Source: Anaerolineales bacterium UBA2317 (GTDB taxonomy: Bacteria > Chloroflexota > Anaerolineae > Anaerolineales > Villigracilaceae). From it: DNA of 6,580 nt. Location: assembly GCA_002345215.1 (NCBI GenBank), contig DDVH01000051.1, forward strand, positions 1 to 6,580, read 5' to 3'. The position numbers were made by a program, and so were the translations under genes. Below the pieces are notes generated by a model that ran no database searches, had not been told where the DNA came from, and worked only from the letters and a program-made list of their open reading frames with translations. This document shows positions 6,286 to 6,580 of the stretch, in pieces; the first letter of the stretch is position 1, and each line of letters opens with the position of its first letter.

Positions 6286-6307
6286 TCATCATAACCGAGG
6301 TGACTCA

Positions 6308-6580
6308 ATGAAAATGGTGACACGCAACTTGAGGTTTTATTTTGTAGCAGTTGGTTTGTTGGCATTATGGGTTGGTGTGTGGGGATATTTTATTCCAACA
6401 AAAGTAGACCAAGCCATTCCATGGTTGGTGCCACCGTTACATGCTAGGTTTTTAGGGGCAATGTATTTATCTGGCACAGCGTTTATGATTGCTGGAATTT
6501 TTTCACAAAAATATTTTGAGGTAAAAATTATGGTTCCGATGATTGCCATTTGGACGGGCATGTTATTCATCGTATCACTT
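6308..6580 (+). CDS. Integral membrane protein of unknown function, N-terminal part (runs off right edge)
   Basis: ATG 6308 opens 91 codons without a stop to the window end, and a GAGGTGA ribosome site at 6297-6303 is well placed. ATG 6314 (Met3) is possible but less well spaced. Three hydrophobic segments are visible, at about 9-30, 48-66 and 72-91 (the last cut by the edge). A loop with PPLHARFLGAMYLSG (42-56) lies between the first two; the His-Ala-Arg and the small-residue helix that follows look like a conserved signature, but I cannot attach a named family. It is the only plus-strand gene here and is transcribed divergently from the PLP enzyme. A minus-strand frame across the same bases (6337-6570) lacks a ribosome site and is a shadow. 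Confidence 0.78.
   Translation, partial: MKMVTRNLRFYFVAVGLLALWVGVWGYFIPTKVDQAIPWLVPPLHARFLGAMYLSGTAFMIAGIFSQKYFEVKIMVPMIAIWTGMLFIVSL

Noticed and set aside
6337..6570. Minus-strand 77-residue frame near the right edge
   Set aside because: It is antisense to the plus-strand membrane protein, which has a ribosome site, a promoter and a membrane-protein hydrophobicity pattern; the antisense frame has none of these.

Overview
The window is AT-rich (roughly 40% GC by eye) bacterial DNA, densely coded and almost entirely on the minus strand. Gene content (a trimethylamine-dehydrogenase-type flavoenzyme, a short Pro/Ser/Thr-rich lipoprotein, a standalone Moco-sulfurase-like PLP enzyme, a GT-C-like membrane protein, YwbE) is compatible with a Chloroflexota/Anaerolineae-type organism. 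That is an impression from gene style only; no marker gene is present to prove it.

Layout, in the order of minus-strand transcription (right to left). A divergent intergenic region (6225-6307) holds a consensus -10 box and an 8-bp inverted repeat. It separates a plus-strand membrane protein that runs off the right edge (6308-6580) from a five-gene minus-strand unit. That unit is: class-V aminotransferase/Moco-sulfurase-like enzyme (6224-4827), DinB-family metalloprotein (4827-4324), polytopic GT-C-like membrane protein (4327-2861), YwbE/DUF2196 (2859-2662) and class I SAM methyltransferase (2627-1857). The first four genes overlap or touch at their stop/start codons (TAATG, ATGA, TAAAATG), the fifth follows after 34 nt, and a rho-independent terminator (1819-1848) closes the unit. 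Only the first gene has a strong Shine-Dalgarno, so translational coupling is likely.

Next comes a monocistronic lipoprotein gene (1772-1113) with its own extended -10 promoter, followed by a perfect 15-bp hairpin with a T-run (1069-1102). Only 22 nt after that hairpin begins a TMADH/DMADH/histamine-dehydrogenase family enzyme (1046 to beyond the left edge). Its flavinylation Cys and catalytic triad are conserved, but the substrate-cage tyrosine is replaced by glutamate.

Functional links between the five operon genes are not obvious. The set looks like a house-keeping/accessory mixture of sulfur transfer, thiol or metal chemistry, cell-surface glycosylation and methylation, rather than a recognised named pathway. 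I see no mobile element, CRISPR array, tRNA or rRNA.
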